Source of the DNA: Terribacillus aidingensis
GTDB lineage: Bacteria; Bacillota; Bacilli; Bacillales; Amphibacillaceae
Reading direction: 5' to 3'
Length of the DNA: 64,000 bases
NCBI RefSeq assembly: GCF_900215625.1
Contig: NZ_OBEK01000007.1
Location: 1-64,000 of the forward strand
Positions 45,843 through 55,503 of this stretch are shown here, piece after piece (position 1 is the stretch's first letter; each line of letters starts with the position of its first letter). Under the pieces are notes generated by a model that was not told where the DNA came from, searched no databases, and saw only the letters and a program-made list of their open reading frames with translations. A program made the position numbers and the translations under genes.

Positions 45843-46208
45843 ATGGCACGTATAGCAGGTATTGATATTCCACGCGACAAACGCGTTGTTATTTCCCTAA
45901 CATATGTATACGGTATTGGAAAAAACACATCGCAACAAGTATTGAAAGAAGCTGGTGTTTCTGAAGATACACGCGTTCGCGATCTTACAGAAGACGAACT
46001 AGCTAGAATCCGTCAAGCAATTGATGCTTACACAACTGAAGGTGATCTTCGTCGTGAGATTTCTCTTAACATCAAACGTTTGATCGAAATCGGTTCTTAT
46101 CGTGGTCTTCGCCACCGTCGCGGTTTGCCGGTTCGTGGTCAGAAAACGAAGAACAACTCTCGTACTCGTAAAGGCCCACGCCGCACAATCGCTAACAAGA
46201 AAAAATAA
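45843..46208 (+). CDS. rpsM: Ribosomal protein S13
   Basis: S13 forms intersubunit bridges in the 30S head. The 121-residue protein starts [19 protein letters not shown] and has the C-terminal signature [20 protein letters not shown] with a basic tail reaching the P site. AAGGAGGTG lies upstream. Confidence 0.98.
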   Translation: MARIAGIDIPRDKRVVISLTYVYGIGKNTSQQVLKEAGVSEDTRVRDLTEDELARIRQAIDAYTTEGDLRREISLNIKRLIEIGSYRGLRHRRGLPVRGQKTKNNSRTRKGPRRTIANKKK

Positions 46209-46226
46209 GTAAGGAGGTAACAAACT

Positions 46227-46616
46227 ATGGCACGTAGACAACAAACACGTAAACGTCGTGTGAAAAAGCATATCGAAACTGGTATTGCTCACATCCGTTC
46301 TACTTTCAACAACACAATCGTTACGATTACTGATGTTCAAGGTAACGTAATCAGCTGGAGCAGCTCAGGTTCCCTTGGTTTCAAAGGTTCCCGTAAATCT
46401 ACTCCATTCGCTGCACAAATGGCTGCTGAAGCTGCTGCTAAAGTTTCTGTCGAAAACGGCATGAAAACTCTAGAAGTAACAGTTAAAGGCCCTGGTGCTG
46501 GCCGTGAAGCTGCGATCCGTTCTCTTCAAGCTGCAGGTCTTGAAGTAACAGCGATTCGTGACGTCACTCCAGTTCCGCATAACGGCTGCCGTCCGCCAAA
46601 ACGTCGTCGCGTATAA
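46227..46616 (+). CDS. rpsK: Ribosomal protein S11
   Basis: S11 lines the E-site mRNA path. The 129-residue protein has [15 protein letters not shown] and the signature [26 protein letters not shown] precedes the ATG. It is followed by a 184-nt gap before rpoA. Confidence 0.98.
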   Translation: MARRQQTRKRRVKKHIETGIAHIRSTFNNTIVTITDVQGNVISWSSSGSLGFKGSRKSTPFAAQMAAEAAAKVSVENGMKTLEVTVKGPGAGREAAIRSLQAAGLEVTAIRDVTPVPHNGCRPPKRRRV

Positions 46617-46800
46617 GTTTTTCCTGCTTGCTGTATAGAATTTGTATCCTTGTCTATAATGGGTTATGATAGCTTAAAAGCGATCAGGTCATACAGCAAG
46701 AGACGTATCGCCAAGATGCAGAAACGGGAACCAATATGGGGAATTTCGGTTAGAAGTAATTCTAACCGGGGTTTCGACGTTTTAAAGGAGGGCTTTAGAA
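46617..46800 (+). promoter_or_regulatory. rpsK-rpoA intergenic leader
   Basis: The gap holds a TATAAT (46655-46660) without a well-spaced -35, and a perfect 9-bp hairpin CGGTTAGAA (46747-46755) with TTCTAACCG (46760-46768) around GTAA. The hairpin lies about 30 bases before the rpoA start and has no T-run, so it is not a typical terminator. It may tune rpoA translation. Confidence 0.45.
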
Positions 46801-47745
46801 ATGATCGAAATTGAAAAACCAAAGATTGAAACGGTTGAGATCAGCGATGATGCTACATTTGGAAAGTTCGTTGTAGAACCGCTTGAGCGTGGATATGGTA
46901 CTACACTAGGAAACTCCTTGCGTCGTATCCTATTATCCTCACTTCCTGGCGCTGCTGTAACATCCATTCAAATTGACGGTGTGCTTCATGAATTCTCTAC
47001 GATTGAAGGCGTAGTAGAAGACGTGACAACTGTTATTTTGAACTTGAAAAAACTGGCTCTGAAAATCTACTCTGATGAAGAGAAAACTTTAGAGATCGAT
47101 GTACAAGGTGAAGGAAAAGTAACAGCTGCTGACATTACTTTTGATAGTGATGTAGAAGTACTGAATCCGGATCTTCACATTGCAACATTGGGTAAAAATG
47201 CGCACTTGCACATGAAGCTTACGGCAGAACGCGGCCGCGGCTATCGCCCAGCTGATCAGAACAAACATGACGATCAGCCAATCGGTGTTATTCCGATTGA
47301 TTCGATCTTCACGCCAGTTTCGAAAGTAACGTATCAAGTGGAGAACACGCGTGTTGGCCAATTGGCTAATTTCGACAAGTTGACGTTGGATGTCAATACT
47401 GACGGAAGTATTCGACCAGAAGAGGCAGTATCTCTTGGAGCGAAGATTTATACGGAGCACTTAAATATCTTCGTAGGTCTTACTGATGAAGCACAAAATG
47501 CTGAAATCATGGTCGAAAAAGAAGAAGATCAAAAAGAGAAAGTTCTTGAGATGACAATCGAAGAGCTGGACTTGTCTGTCCGTTCTTACAACTGTCTGAA
47601 GCGTGCTGGTATTAACACAGTACAAGAACTTGCTAATAAATCTGAAGAAGATATGATGAAAGTGCGTAACCTAGGACGTAAATCATTAGAAGAAGTGAAA
47701 AAGAAACTAATCGATTTAGGACTTGGTCTTCGCAAAGAAGACTAA
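46801..47745 (+). CDS. rpoA: RNA polymerase alpha subunit
   Basis: Alpha dimerises to start polymerase assembly and binds UP elements and activators through its C-terminal domain. The 314-residue protein has the N-terminal domain with [23 protein letters not shown], a flexible linker and the alpha-CTD (about 245-314) with [18 protein letters not shown] and [24 protein letters not shown] lies upstream of the ATG. Confidence 0.98.
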   Translation: MIEIEKPKIETVEISDDATFGKFVVEPLERGYGTTLGNSLRRILLSSLPGAAVTSIQIDGVLHEFSTIEGVVEDVTTVILNLKKLALKIYSDEEKTLEIDVQGEGKVTAADITFDSDVEVLNPDLHIATLGKNAHLHMKLTAERGRGYRPADQNKHDDQPIGVIPIDSIFTPVSKVTYQVENTRVGQLANFDKLTLDVNTDGSIRPEEAVSLGAKIYTEHLNIFVGLTDEAQNAEIMVEKEEDQKEKVLEMTIEELDLSVRSYNCLKRAGINTVQELANKSEEDMMKVRNLGRKSLEEVKKKLIDLGLGLRKED

Positions 47746-47792
47746 TCCCGCCTAGCGAAGCATTTTGACACCAGGAAAGGGAGGGATAACCT

Positions 47793-48146
47793 ATGGCTAG
47801 AAAGTTAGGACGTACTACTGATGCTCGTATGGCGCTTTTGCGCAACCTTGCAACTGATCTTATCGTACACGAAAGATTGGAAACAACGGAGGCGAAAGCG
47901 AAGGAGCTTCGTTCTGTAGTAGAAAAAATGATCACTCTTGGCAAACGTGGAGACCTTCACGCTCGTCGTCAAGCTGCTTCTTTCTTGTACGGTACAAAAG
48001 CGGATGAGAACCAAGATGCAGTACAAAAACTATTCAGCGATATCGCCGGACGTTACGAAGAGCGACAAGGTGGTTACACACGCGTGTTGAAACTTGGACA
48101 GCGTCGTGGTGACGGTGCCGCAATGGCAATCATTGAACTAGTATAA
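47793..48146 (+). CDS. rplQ: Ribosomal protein L17
   Basis: L17 lies near the tunnel exit. The 117-residue protein has [22 protein letters not shown] and the C-terminal [29 protein letters not shown] precedes the ATG. It ends the alpha segment and is followed by hairpins. Confidence 0.97.
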   Translation: MARKLGRTTDARMALLRNLATDLIVHERLETTEAKAKELRSVVEKMITLGKRGDLHARRQAASFLYGTKADENQDAVQKLFSDIAGRYEERQGGYTRVLKLGQRRGDGAAMAIIELV

Positions 48147-48208
48147 GTAAGCTACAAGGGCAGGAAAATCTCTACCACGAGGTGTATTCCGGCCCTTTTT
48201 CTTTTATT

Positions 48209-48246
48209 AAAAGCAAGCACCATTATGGGGCTTGCTTTTCTTTTTT
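48209..48246 (+). terminator. Terminator after rplQ
   Basis: AAAAGCAAGC (48209-48218) pairs perfectly with GCTTGCTTTT (48230-48239), with an 11-nt loop and a following T-run. A weaker hairpin ending in GGCCCTTTTT lies just before it (about 48157-48200), so the large ribosomal cluster ends in a double terminator. Confidence 0.88.
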
Positions 48247-48349
48247 GTCTAATTTATTTATACTAGCAATAGAAATGACAGGAACGGACATACACGTTTG
48301 CAGTATTTCCCCGGAAATAGTCGGGTAATGACGAAGGAGCACGACAAGT

Positions 48350-49183
48350 ATGCACGCGATTGAATTTAGGAATGTTTCTTTTCGCTACGAAGAAGACCAG
48401 CCTTACGTATTACGCAATGTGAGTTTTCAAGTAGAGACTGGTGAATGGCTGGCTATTATCGGGCACAATGGTTCCGGTAAATCAACGATCGCCAAGCTGA
48501 TGAATGGCTTACTGTTCCCTAGTGAAGGAGAAATCTTCATTAATGGCATCCCTTTAACAGAGGAGAATATATGGGAGATACGCAGCCAAGTTGGAATGGT
48601 ATTTCAAAATCCAGATAATCAGTTTGTTGGTACAACTGTACGTGATGACGTAGCATTTGGTTTAGAGAATCGCGGTGTGCCGCGTACAGAGATGATGGAA
48701 CGTATCACGTCATCCTTAGAGCAAGTGCGTATGCATGATTATCTTCTGCATGAACCGTACCGGCTGTCAGGCGGGCAAAAGCAGCGAGTAGCGATTGCTG
48801 GTGTGCTGGCTATATCTCCGCGTGTCATCATTTTAGATGAAGCGACAGCAATGCTAGATCCATTAGGCAGAAAAGAAATCCTGGATACCGTGCATCGTGT
48901 ACAAGCAGAGCAGCAGATCGGCCTCATAACAATCACACATGATCTAAATGAAGTCATGCAGGCAGAAAGAGTCTTAGTGATGAATAATGGGGAAGTATGG
49001 ATGACGACAGTACCAAGAGAGTTAGTGAAGAAACAAACTGAATTACAGCAGATTGGACTAGACGTGCCGTTCGTCTCCCAGCTTGCGCATGCTTTGCAGA
49101 AGCTAGGTGTACCGCTTACGGAAGAGCCGATTGATCACGAGGAGTTGTTAGATACATTATGGACATTACATTCGAGAAAGTAG
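48350..49183 (+). CDS. ecfA1: ECF transporter ATPase A1
   Basis: One of the two ATPases of the shared energy-coupling module that powers vitamin-binding S components. The 277-residue protein has Walker A GHNGSGKS (about 38-45), the Q-loop [10 protein letters not shown], signature LSGGQKQR, and Walker B VIILDEAT with the D-loop MLDP. Its 3' end overlaps ecfA2 by 25 nt. No S component is adjacent, the group II layout found in most Firmicutes. Confidence 0.95.
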   Translation: MHAIEFRNVSFRYEEDQPYVLRNVSFQVETGEWLAIIGHNGSGKSTIAKLMNGLLFPSEGEIFINGIPLTEENIWEIRSQVGMVFQNPDNQFVGTTVRDDVAFGLENRGVPRTEMMERITSSLEQVRMHDYLLHEPYRLSGGQKQRVAIAGVLAISPRVIILDEATAMLDPLGRKEILDTVHRVQAEQQIGLITITHDLNEVMQAERVLVMNNGEVWMTTVPRELVKKQTELQQIGLDVPFVSQLAHALQKLGVPLTEEPIDHEELLDTLWTLHSRK

Positions 49184-50025
49184 ACTATACGTATCAAGCG
49201 AATTCCCCGTTCGAGCATAAAGCACTGGATAGTATGTCTTTCCATCTTCCTTCTGGCAGTTTTACAGCCATTGTAGGTCATACTGGCAGCGGGAAATCTA
49301 CCCTTATCCAGCACTTGAACGGCTTAATCCGACCGACAAATGGGAAGGTCCGCATCGGTGATTACGTATTAGAACCGAAAAAGAAACCAAAGCACGCAAA
49401 AGCGCTCCGTGAAAAAGTCGGTATTGTCTTTCAGTATCCAGAACATCAGTTATTTGAAGAGACAGTAGAGAAAGATATCGCTTTTGGTCCGCGTAACTTC
49501 GGTGTGCCGGAACAAGAGATTCAAAAGCGAGTAGCAGAAAGTGCGCGGGCAGTTGGTCTGGGTGAAGATCTGTTAAAACGTTCGCCGTTTGAATTGAGCG
49601 GCGGGCAAATGCGAAGAGTAGCGATTGCAGGTATATTGGCTGTGCGTCCACGAGTATTGGTCTTAGACGAACCAACAGCGGGTCTGGATCCGCGTGGACA
49701 AAAGGAAATCATGGACATGTTTTATCGTATTCATAAGGAACAGCAGCTGACGACGTTACTGGTGACACACAGTATGGAAGATGCGCTTGCGTATGCCGAC
49801 CATGTGCTTGTACTGGATAAAGGCAAGAAATACATGGAGGGCACACCAGTCGAGGTATTCTCTCAACGTGAGGCGCTTCAGCAGGTTCAGCTGGACGTAC
49901 CAGAGATGTTTCAATTTCTTTTAAAGGCCTCGGACCAGTTTGGAAAACCACTTGCTTATCAAGGGCAGGATGTTGAGAGACTGGCAGAACAGCTGGCAGC
50001 TTTGGCAGGTGATAGGGATGAATAA
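49159..50025 (+). CDS. ecfA2: ECF transporter ATPase A2
   Basis: The second ATPase of the ECF module, 288 residues, with Walker A GHTGSGKS (about 40-47), [16 protein letters not shown] in the Q-loop region, signature LSGGQMRR and Walker [14 protein letters not shown]. The EHQLFE stretch differs from EcfA1's NPDNQFVG, as expected for the A2 type. It overlaps both ecfA1 and ecfT. Confidence 0.95.
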   Translation: MDITFEKVDYTYQANSPFEHKALDSMSFHLPSGSFTAIVGHTGSGKSTLIQHLNGLIRPTNGKVRIGDYVLEPKKKPKHAKALREKVGIVFQYPEHQLFEETVEKDIAFGPRNFGVPEQEIQKRVAESARAVGLGEDLLKRSPFELSGGQMRRVAIAGILAVRPRVLVLDEPTAGLDPRGQKEIMDMFYRIHKEQQLTTLLVTHSMEDALAYADHVLVLDKGKKYMEGTPVEVFSQREALQQVQLDVPEMFQFLLKASDQFGKPLAYQGQDVERLAEQLAALAGDRDE

Positions 50026-50821
50026 TCTATTAATCGTAGGTCAGTATGTACCGACTAATTCCATCGTGCACCGAATGGACCCGCGCGTGAAAATGCTGAT
50101 TATTTTCTTTTACGTTATTTTTATTTTCTTTGCCAATAATGTAATTAGCTATGGTTTATTCACATTGTTCGCATTAGGAAGTACGATACTGACGAAGGTG
50201 CCGCGGCGCTTTATTGCCAAAGGGTTGACGCCAGTATGGTTCCTGATTGTGTTCACATTCATTCTGCACTTATTTGTGACCAGGGAAGGTTTTGTCTTGT
50301 TTCATGTCTTCGGTTTGCCCATCTACAGCGGTGCGCTAGAGCAAGGTGCGGTAATCTCTTTGCGTTTCTTTTTGCTTATTTTGTTAACGTCTCTACTGAC
50401 ATTAACAACGACACCAATTGAGATAACGGATGCTGTTGAATCGTTACTCGGACCGCTGCGCCGATTCAAATTTCCTGTCCATGAATTAGCATTAATGATG
50501 TCTATTTCCCTGCGCTTTATCCCGACTTTGCTGCAGGAAACGGAGAAGATTTCCAACGCTCAAGCATCCAGGGGTGTAGATTTCCGTACAGGGCCGTTTC
50601 GAGAGCGTGTGCGGGCGGTTATCCCTTTGCTTGTGCCGTTGTTTGTAAGTGCGTTTAAACGGGCGGAAGAGCTCGCTATGGCAATGGAGGCAAGAGGTTA
50701 TCGCGGCGGAGAAGGCCGGACCAAGCTTCGGGAATTGCGGGTGGTAAAACGAGATGTTGCAGCGCTTGTCTGCTTTATTGTCATCACAGCCGCAGCGCTG
50801 ATAACGAGAGATTATAGTTAG
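50018..50821 (+). CDS. ecfT: ECF transporter transmembrane subunit T
   Basis: EcfT is the membrane scaffold linking the ATPases to exchangeable S components. The 267-residue protein has several hydrophobic segments and two conserved coupling helices; [11 protein letters not shown] and AMEARGYRG carry the Ala-Arg-Gly motifs that dock in the ATPases. ATG 50018 overlaps the end of ecfA2 and is preceded by AGGTGATAGGG. An extension to 49940 lacks support. truA follows after 11 bases. Confidence 0.95.
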   Translation: MNNLLIVGQYVPTNSIVHRMDPRVKMLIIFFYVIFIFFANNVISYGLFTLFALGSTILTKVPRRFIAKGLTPVWFLIVFTFILHLFVTREGFVLFHVFGLPIYSGALEQGAVISLRFFLLILLTSLLTLTTTPIEITDAVESLLGPLRRFKFPVHELALMMSISLRFIPTLLQETEKISNAQASRGVDFRTGPFRERVRAVIPLLVPLFVSAFKRAEELAMAMEARGYRGGEGRTKLRELRVVKRDVAALVCFIVITAAALITRDYS

Positions 50822-50832
50822 GAGAAAGAAAA

Positions 50833-51576
50833 ATGACGCAACGTATGAAGGCGATTGTCAGCTATGAAGGTACGAAGTTTTCCGGATTTCAGGTGCAGGA
50901 TCAGTATCGCACTATCCAAGGTGAAATAGAGAAAGCACTTACCAAGATTCATAAAGGACAGCAGATCAGGATCCAGGCATCAGGCCGCACAGATGCAGGC
51001 GTGCACGCAAAGGGCCAGGTTATCCACTTCGATACAGAGCTCCGTTTAGGAGACTATAATTGGCGTAAGGCGCTGAACACGCTGCTGCCTGACGATATTC
51101 GTATTGTAGATATAACAGAGGCGGAGGAAGGCTTCCATGCGCGCTACAACGCGAAGCGGAAGCAATACAGGTATTTCATTCATAATGCCCCGGAACAAGA
51201 TGTGTTTAAGCGCCGCTTTGTGCACCATGTGCCGTATAACCTCGAGTTCGATAGGATGCAGCAAGCAATCCAAGTTATAGAGGGAACGCATGATTTTACT
51301 GCCTTCTGTTCTGCTCGTGCGGAGGTAAAGGGTGAGAAGATCCGAACCATCTATGAAGCCACTTGTGAAAAGCAAGATGATATGCTCGTTTTGACCTTTA
51401 CCGGAAACGGTTTTCTTTACAATATGGTGCGAATTCTTGCCGGTACATTAATTGATATCGGAAACGGCCGGAAGGAGCCCGAGGATATGGCTGGCATACT
51501 AGCTTCGAAGGACCGTCAGCTAGCAAGTAAAACAGCGGCTGCAAGCGGCCTTTTCCTTTGGAAAGTAGATTACTGA
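50833..51576 (+). CDS. truA: tRNA pseudouridine(38-40) synthase
   Basis: TruA isomerises uridines 38-40 in the anticodon arm. The 247-residue protein has the catalytic segment SGRTDAGVHAKGQV with nucleophile D54, and RKQYRYFIHN and FTAFCSARAEVKG in the core. AGGAGAAAG precedes the ATG by about 5 nt. It is probably cotranscribed with the ECF genes, as in B. subtilis. Confidence 0.96.
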   Translation: MTQRMKAIVSYEGTKFSGFQVQDQYRTIQGEIEKALTKIHKGQQIRIQASGRTDAGVHAKGQVIHFDTELRLGDYNWRKALNTLLPDDIRIVDITEAEEGFHARYNAKRKQYRYFIHNAPEQDVFKRRFVHHVPYNLEFDRMQQAIQVIEGTHDFTAFCSARAEVKGEKIRTIYEATCEKQDDMLVLTFTGNGFLYNMVRILAGTLIDIGNGRKEPEDMAGILASKDRQLASKTAAASGLFLWKVDY

Positions 51577-51618
51577 AAACTTTTTTTGTAAAACAACGCA
51601 TTCGGGCGTTACATGAAC

Positions 51619-51646
51619 TTGACATAGGCGACTATGATGATATACT
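51619..51646 (+). promoter_or_regulatory. Sigma-A promoter of rplM-rpsI
   Basis: TTGACA (51619-51624) with TATACT (51641-51646), 16 bp, or TACTAT (51643-51648), 18 bp. Confidence 0.8.
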
Positions 51647-51652
51647 ATGGTT

Positions 51653-51747
51653 TATGGCATTTTATTTCTATACCACGATTAGCCCCGGAAGACTAATTGT
51701 GTAGAATAATAAATGAACGATTTAAATCGAAAATTGGAGGAACTGAC
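51653..51747 (+). promoter_or_regulatory. Probable L13 ribosomal-protein leader
   Basis: Between the promoter and rplM lies GATTAGCCCCGGAAGACTAATT (51676-51697; first half GATTAG, second CTAATT), forming a hairpin with a purine-rich loop. The position and shape fit the L13 leader known ahead of rplM in Firmicutes. The family match is from memory and should be tested with a covariance model. Confidence 0.55.
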
Positions 51748-52185
51748 ATGCGTACAACATTCATGGCGAACGAAAGCAATATCGAACGCAAATGGCTTGT
51801 TGTGGATGCAGAAGGCCAAACTCTTGGTCGTCTTGCAAGTGAAGTTGCTGCTATCCTTCGCGGTAAGCACAAACCAACTTACACTCCACATGCCGACACT
51901 GGTGACAATGTAATCATCATCAACGCTGAAAAAATTCAACTTACTGGTAACAAACTTGCTGACAAGATTTATTACCGTCACTCTAACCACCCAGGTGGTT
52001 TGAAACAGCGTACTGCTGATGAAATGCGTACAAAATACCCTGAGCAAATGCTTGAGCTTGCTGTTAAAGGCATGCTACCTAAGGGTCCACTTGCACGTAA
52101 AATGATTAAAAAGCTTCACGTATACCGTGGCGCTGAGCACAAACACCAAGCACAACAACCAGAAGCTTACACGCTTCGCGGTTAA
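51748..52185 (+). CDS. rplM: Ribosomal protein L13
   Basis: L13 is an early assembly protein and probable autoregulator of this operon. The 145-residue protein begins [20 protein letters not shown] and contains [22 protein letters not shown] and the signature [24 protein letters not shown] 51748 follows TTGGAGGAA by about 6 nt; an extension to 51697 runs through the leader. Confidence 0.97.
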   Translation: MRTTFMANESNIERKWLVVDAEGQTLGRLASEVAAILRGKHKPTYTPHADTGDNVIIINAEKIQLTGNKLADKIYYRHSNHPGGLKQRTADEMRTKYPEQMLELAVKGMLPKGPLARKMIKKLHVYRGAEHKHQAQQPEAYTLRG

Positions 52186-52205
52186 TAAAAAGGAGGTAAA
52201 CGATA

Positions 52206-52598
52206 GTGGCACAAGTACAATACTACGGCACCGGTCGCCGTAAAAGCTCTACTGCCCGCGTACGTCTAGTACCAGGCACAGGTCAAGTAACAGTAAACAA
52301 CCGTAGTGCGGAAGATTACTTCCCATACGAAACACTTCGTACAATCATCAACCAACCACTAGTTGCAACAGAAACTGCTGGTAACTACGACGTTCTAATC
52401 AACGTTAGTGGTGGTGGATTCACAGGACAAGCAGGTGCTATCCGTCACGGTGTATCTCGTGCGCTTCTACAAGCGGACCCAGAATACCGCGGAACACTTA
52501 AAGCAGCTGGTTTCCTAACTCGTGACGCACGTATGAAAGAACGTAAGAAATACGGTCTTAAAGGTGCACGTCGCGCTCCACAGTTCTCAAAACGTTAA
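52206..52598 (+). CDS. rpsI: Ribosomal protein S9
   Basis: S9 reaches the P-site tRNA with its C-terminal tail [12 protein letters not shown]. The 130-residue protein contains [16 protein letters not shown] and [19 protein letters not shown]. The GTG start follows AAGGAGG. This is the last gene before the accessory region. Confidence 0.97.
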   Translation: MAQVQYYGTGRRKSSTARVRLVPGTGQVTVNNRSAEDYFPYETLRTIINQPLVATETAGNYDVLINVSGGGFTGQAGAIRHGVSRALLQADPEYRGTLKAAGFLTRDARMKERKKYGLKGARRAPQFSKR

Positions 52599-52687
52599 TC
52601 AATTCCTTATTGCATCAACGTTTACAAGAGATCTTTGGTTCAAGTTGGTTCAAATTATCAACTGGATAAAGCACTCAACAGATTTAA
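52599..52687 (+). other. Start of the 620-bp rpsI-PTS gap
   Basis: No gene is seen here. The whole gap 52599-53220 contains three terminator-like hairpins and a cre-like site, listed separately; the remaining bases show nothing recognisable. A reading of 86 codons that begins inside rpsI runs through the first terminator and is not credible. Confidence 0.6.
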
Positions 52688-52716
52688 AGCATCAGCATCT
52701 TGCTGGTGCTTTTTTT
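52688..52716 (+). terminator. Terminator after rpsI
   Basis: AGCATCAGCA (52688-52697) pairs with TGCTGGTGCT (52701-52710), one T.G pair, followed by six T residues. Confidence 0.88.
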
Positions 52717-52833
52717 CTGGCATTAATTCTAGGTAGTAGTTCTGTGTGGTCTGAGAATTTATATGTCCTATTCGTTTTGAGACATAGGCAATATCTATAT
52801 CTCGGTCCACTATATTTAATGTAAGAGATAAAT

Positions 52834-52881
52834 AAAAAAAGGGTCTGTCCTTTCAATTATGAAGGGGCAGACCCTTTTTTT
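52834..52881. terminator. Long bidirectional terminator-like hairpin
   Basis: A stem of about 21 bp (A-run, GGGTCTGTCCTTTC, then GAAGGGGCAGACCC, T-run) with an AATTAT loop and wobble pairs. A-run and T-run flanks would allow termination in both directions. Its GTCTG/CAGAC core resembles terminator-like repeats common in Bacillaceae intergenic regions. Confidence 0.8.
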
Positions 52882-53137
52882 AAAATTCCATTGACCGTAC
52901 TTAGCGGGTATTGTCCCTTGGTGCCAGATGGCTATTTTTTCTTTCAGTAACAGCATAAGAGCGGGAGACTATCAGCAAAAGTAAGATACTAAAGGTTCTG
53001 ACAATTACATTTGAAAATCATGTCACAATTGTTTGTTTTGGCTCCAATGCCTGTAATGGCTGTTTTTATTAACCCGGAACGCTTCACTTTACCTTCATTG
53101 ACATCTCAAAGATCATAAAATACCTATAAAGCGACAA

Positions 53138-53165
53138 AAAAATGACCGTTACAACGGCCATTTTT
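53138..53165. terminator. Third hairpin before the PTS operon
   Basis: AAAAATGACCGT (53138-53149) pairs with ACGGCCATTTTT (53154-53165), one mismatch, TACA loop, with A and T flanks. It insulates the PTS operon from upstream transcription. Confidence 0.75.
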
Positions 53166-53168
53166 CAA

Positions 53169-53182
53169 AGGAAGCGTTTACA
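53169..53182 (+). promoter_or_regulatory. Probable cre site of the PTS operon
   Basis: AGGAAGCGTTTACA matches the CcpA cre consensus TGWAARCGYTWNCW at 12 of 14 positions. A TATAAA (53196-53201) lies just downstream, so CcpA binding would block the probable promoter, consistent with carbon catabolite repression. The -35 is not clear. Confidence 0.7.
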
Positions 53183-53220
53183 TAAAATGCGTTACTATAA
53201 ATACAAGGGAGGCATGACCG

Positions 53221-54714
53221 ATGAGTTCAAAAGATAATCGCGAACAAGATCTGTTATTGTTCCTTTCAATAAGGCAGGATTATGTTACTTCAAATGAGTT
53301 GGTAGATGAACTGGATGTATCACAGAAAACAATCTACCGCCTGATAAAGAAAATCAACGATGGGTCCATGGGCAGTCCCTTAATTTTATCGGAGAGAGGG
53401 AGAGGTTATCGATTAGATTATGAAAACTTCATTAACTACCAAAAAAGTAATAACAAGTATCACGAGAAACAATTTTCGCCGGGTGAGAGACGCAAACGTA
53501 TTATGGAAGAACTGCTACTGTCATCCCCTAAGCCAATAAGTATTTACCATTTGTTTAGTGACTACTACGTAGGTGAATCTGTCATTTTTAATGATGAACA
53601 GATAATGAGCAAAGAACTGAAAAAGTACAACTTAGTATTAGAGCGGAAAGATCGGAAGCTGGTCATCCTTGGGGAAGAAGCTGAAATCAGAAAGGCGATT
53701 AAGCACGTTAATGAGATATTTAACACGATTGATCTCGATGATCTGAAACGAAATCAGGAACTCAATTTTAATAAATTCGATGTGTTGTTTATATTAGGAC
53801 AGTTAAGAGACATGGAGAAGGTTTTAGATAGTACGATTCCTTATCCGTATAATGTAAACATTTTCTCTCACTTATATATACTGCTCAGCCGCTTAAGAAA
53901 AGTGCCTGCCTTGCTCTTTATTGATAAGGTTTCTGATGAAGAACTAGAAAATATGAAAAGAGACACAATTTTGTATGCGGTTGCGAAAGACGTTGTGCAT
54001 GATACCCAAACGTATCTAAACTGCTCTCTGCCGGATATTGAGATTTATTTTCTCTATCAGTATTTAGTTTCGTCGAGAATGCAGGGTTCTGCTGCAAAAA
54101 CCTCTACCTTTTCACCAGAGGTTATCGAAGTGACCGATGCGTATATTGAAGGCATGCGTGTTTACTTGGGTATCGATATAGAAAGTGAATCTATTTTCAA
54201 TGATTTAGCCAACCATATTAAACCGATGCTGAACAGATTGGAATATAAGATTCGAACGAAGAACAGTGTGCTAAACCAAATTAAAGCAACTTATGGTGAT
54301 GTATATTCGGGGGTCGCAAAAGTCTCTCAATTTGTATGTGAGAAATATAATCTGCCGGCTATCAATGACGATGAAAATGGCTTTATTACACTCTATTTTG
54401 CAAAAGTCATTGTAACGGGTCAGTATCAGCGCCCGATAAAAACACTTATTATGTGTACGACAGGCATTGGTACGTCAGAGCTTCTAAAAGCTAAGGTGTC
54501 AAGAAAATTCCCTGAGCTGGAAATCGTAGATGTAGTAGCTTCGCAAAATATACAGATGGTAAATGAGAAGTACGCAGATGCTGAATTGATTCTAAGTACG
54601 GTTCAATTAAAAGACAAGGTACCAATGCATCATTTACTGGTGAGTGCAATGTTTACGGTGGATGATCAAAAGCGGCTGCAGAGAAAGATAGAGGAAATTA
54701 ATCATGCAGGATGA
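53221..54714 (+). CDS. PRD-type PTS transcriptional regulator
   Basis: A 497-residue regulator of the BglG/MtlR/LicR type. It has an N-terminal helix-turn-helix (about 15-40, SNELVDELDVSQKTIYRLI), a second HTH-like region (about 90-150), two PTS-regulation domains (about 170-390), and a C-terminal EIIB-like domain with Cys412 in MCTTGIGTSELL. It lacks the C-terminal EIIA domain of MtlR or LicR, but the next gene encodes one and overlaps by 11 nt. It probably activates the downstream PTS genes in response to PTS phosphorylation. AAGGGAGG precedes the ATG. Confidence 0.85.
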   Translation: MSSKDNREQDLLLFLSIRQDYVTSNELVDELDVSQKTIYRLIKKINDGSMGSPLILSERGRGYRLDYENFINYQKSNNKYHEKQFSPGERRKRIMEELLLSSPKPISIYHLFSDYYVGESVIFNDEQIMSKELKKYNLVLERKDRKLVILGEEAEIRKAIKHVNEIFNTIDLDDLKRNQELNFNKFDVLFILGQLRDMEKVLDSTIPYPYNVNIFSHLYILLSRLRKVPALLFIDKVSDEELENMKRDTILYAVAKDVVHDTQTYLNCSLPDIEIYFLYQYLVSSRMQGSAAKTSTFSPEVIEVTDAYIEGMRVYLGIDIESESIFNDLANHIKPMLNRLEYKIRTKNSVLNQIKATYGDVYSGVAKVSQFVCEKYNLPAINDDENGFITLYFAKVIVTGQYQRPIKTLIMCTTGIGTSELLKAKVSRKFPELEIVDVVASQNIQMVNEKYADAELILSTVQLKDKVPMHHLLVSAMFTVDDQKRLQRKIEEINHAG

Positions 54715-55138
54715 CTCTTTCTATCAAATTTATTCTAACGCTGCGTTAAGTACCAAGAATGAGGTATATGTTTTCCTTTCAAACGTTGCTAGGTTAGAAG
54801 ATCCTTTGCAAAAAGAAGCTGTTGTGAAGCAATTAATACAAAGAGAAGGACAAGGGAGCATGTTAATTGCTGAACATGTCGTGCTGCCGCATATCGAGAG
54901 CAATAAGGTGGGGAAAAGCCAAATCATCCTTATCCGTTTATTACATTCAATAGAATCCTGGGATGCGGAAACAAAAGATATACGGCTGATAATCGGTGTT
55001 TTACTGAAAGAAAACGAAGATGTACAAATAAAGCAAAAAATAGCTTCATTCATGCGAGCGTTAGCGGATGAAGAATATGTAGACCGGTTGCTGACGATTG
55101 AGGAAGAAGCCGATTTTTATAAACAAATCAAAAGATAA
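54704..55138 (+). CDS. PTS EIIA-like protein, probable regulator partner
   Basis: A 144-residue protein of the fructose/mannitol EIIA fold with a candidate phosphorylation His at residue 63 in AEHVVLPHIES. It overlaps the regulator in the +1 frame, and joined to it would give about 640 residues, the usual size of an MtlR/LicR regulator with a C-terminal EIIA. It is thus likely a split-off regulatory domain. It could instead phosphorylate the EIIB; a second EIIA gene two positions downstream is the better transport candidate. Confidence 0.75.
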   Translation: MQDDSFYQIYSNAALSTKNEVYVFLSNVARLEDPLQKEAVVKQLIQREGQGSMLIAEHVVLPHIESNKVGKSQIILIRLLHSIESWDAETKDIRLIIGVLLKENEDVQIKQKIASFMRALADEEYVDRLLTIEEEADFYKQIKR

Positions 55139-55152
55139 CAGGAGGAATAATC

Positions 55153-55470
55153 ATGAAAATCGTAGGAGTAGCAGCATGTACAGTGGGTATTGCTCACACT
55201 TATATCGCGCAGGAGAAATTAGAGAACGCAGGCAAGAAAGCAGGATATGAGATTACTGTGGAAACACAAGGAACAATCGGAACGGAAAACGAATTGACGC
55301 AGGAACAAATAGCGGAAGCGGACATCGTGATCATAGCTGCAGACGTAAAGATTGCAGGAAGAGAACGTTTTGAAGGAAAGCGTATCATTGAAGTTCCAAC
55401 AGATGTAGCTGTTAAATCGCCAAATAAATTAATTGCTAAGGCAGCAGAAGTTATCGTACAGCCGAGATAA
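55153..55470 (+). CDS. PTS fructose-family EIIB component
   Basis: A 105-residue EIIB of the fructose family. Cys9 in VAACTVGIAHTYIAQEKLE is the expected phosphocysteine, although the usual Pro after the Cys is a Thr here. EIIB passes phosphate from EIIA to the sugar bound in EIIC. Free-standing B, A and C genes differ from the fused FruA of B. subtilis. AGGAGGAA precedes the start. Confidence 0.88.
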   Translation: MKIVGVAACTVGIAHTYIAQEKLENAGKKAGYEITVETQGTIGTENELTQEQIAEADIVIIAADVKIAGRERFEGKRIIEVPTDVAVKSPNKLIAKAAEVIVQPR

Positions 55471-55503
55471 GCTTCTTAAAAGATGGGATGGGAGAGAGAT
55501 AGC

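Noticed and set aside
52564-52824. 86-codon reading after rpsI
   Set aside because: It starts inside rpsI in another frame and runs straight through the intrinsic terminator at 52688-52716.
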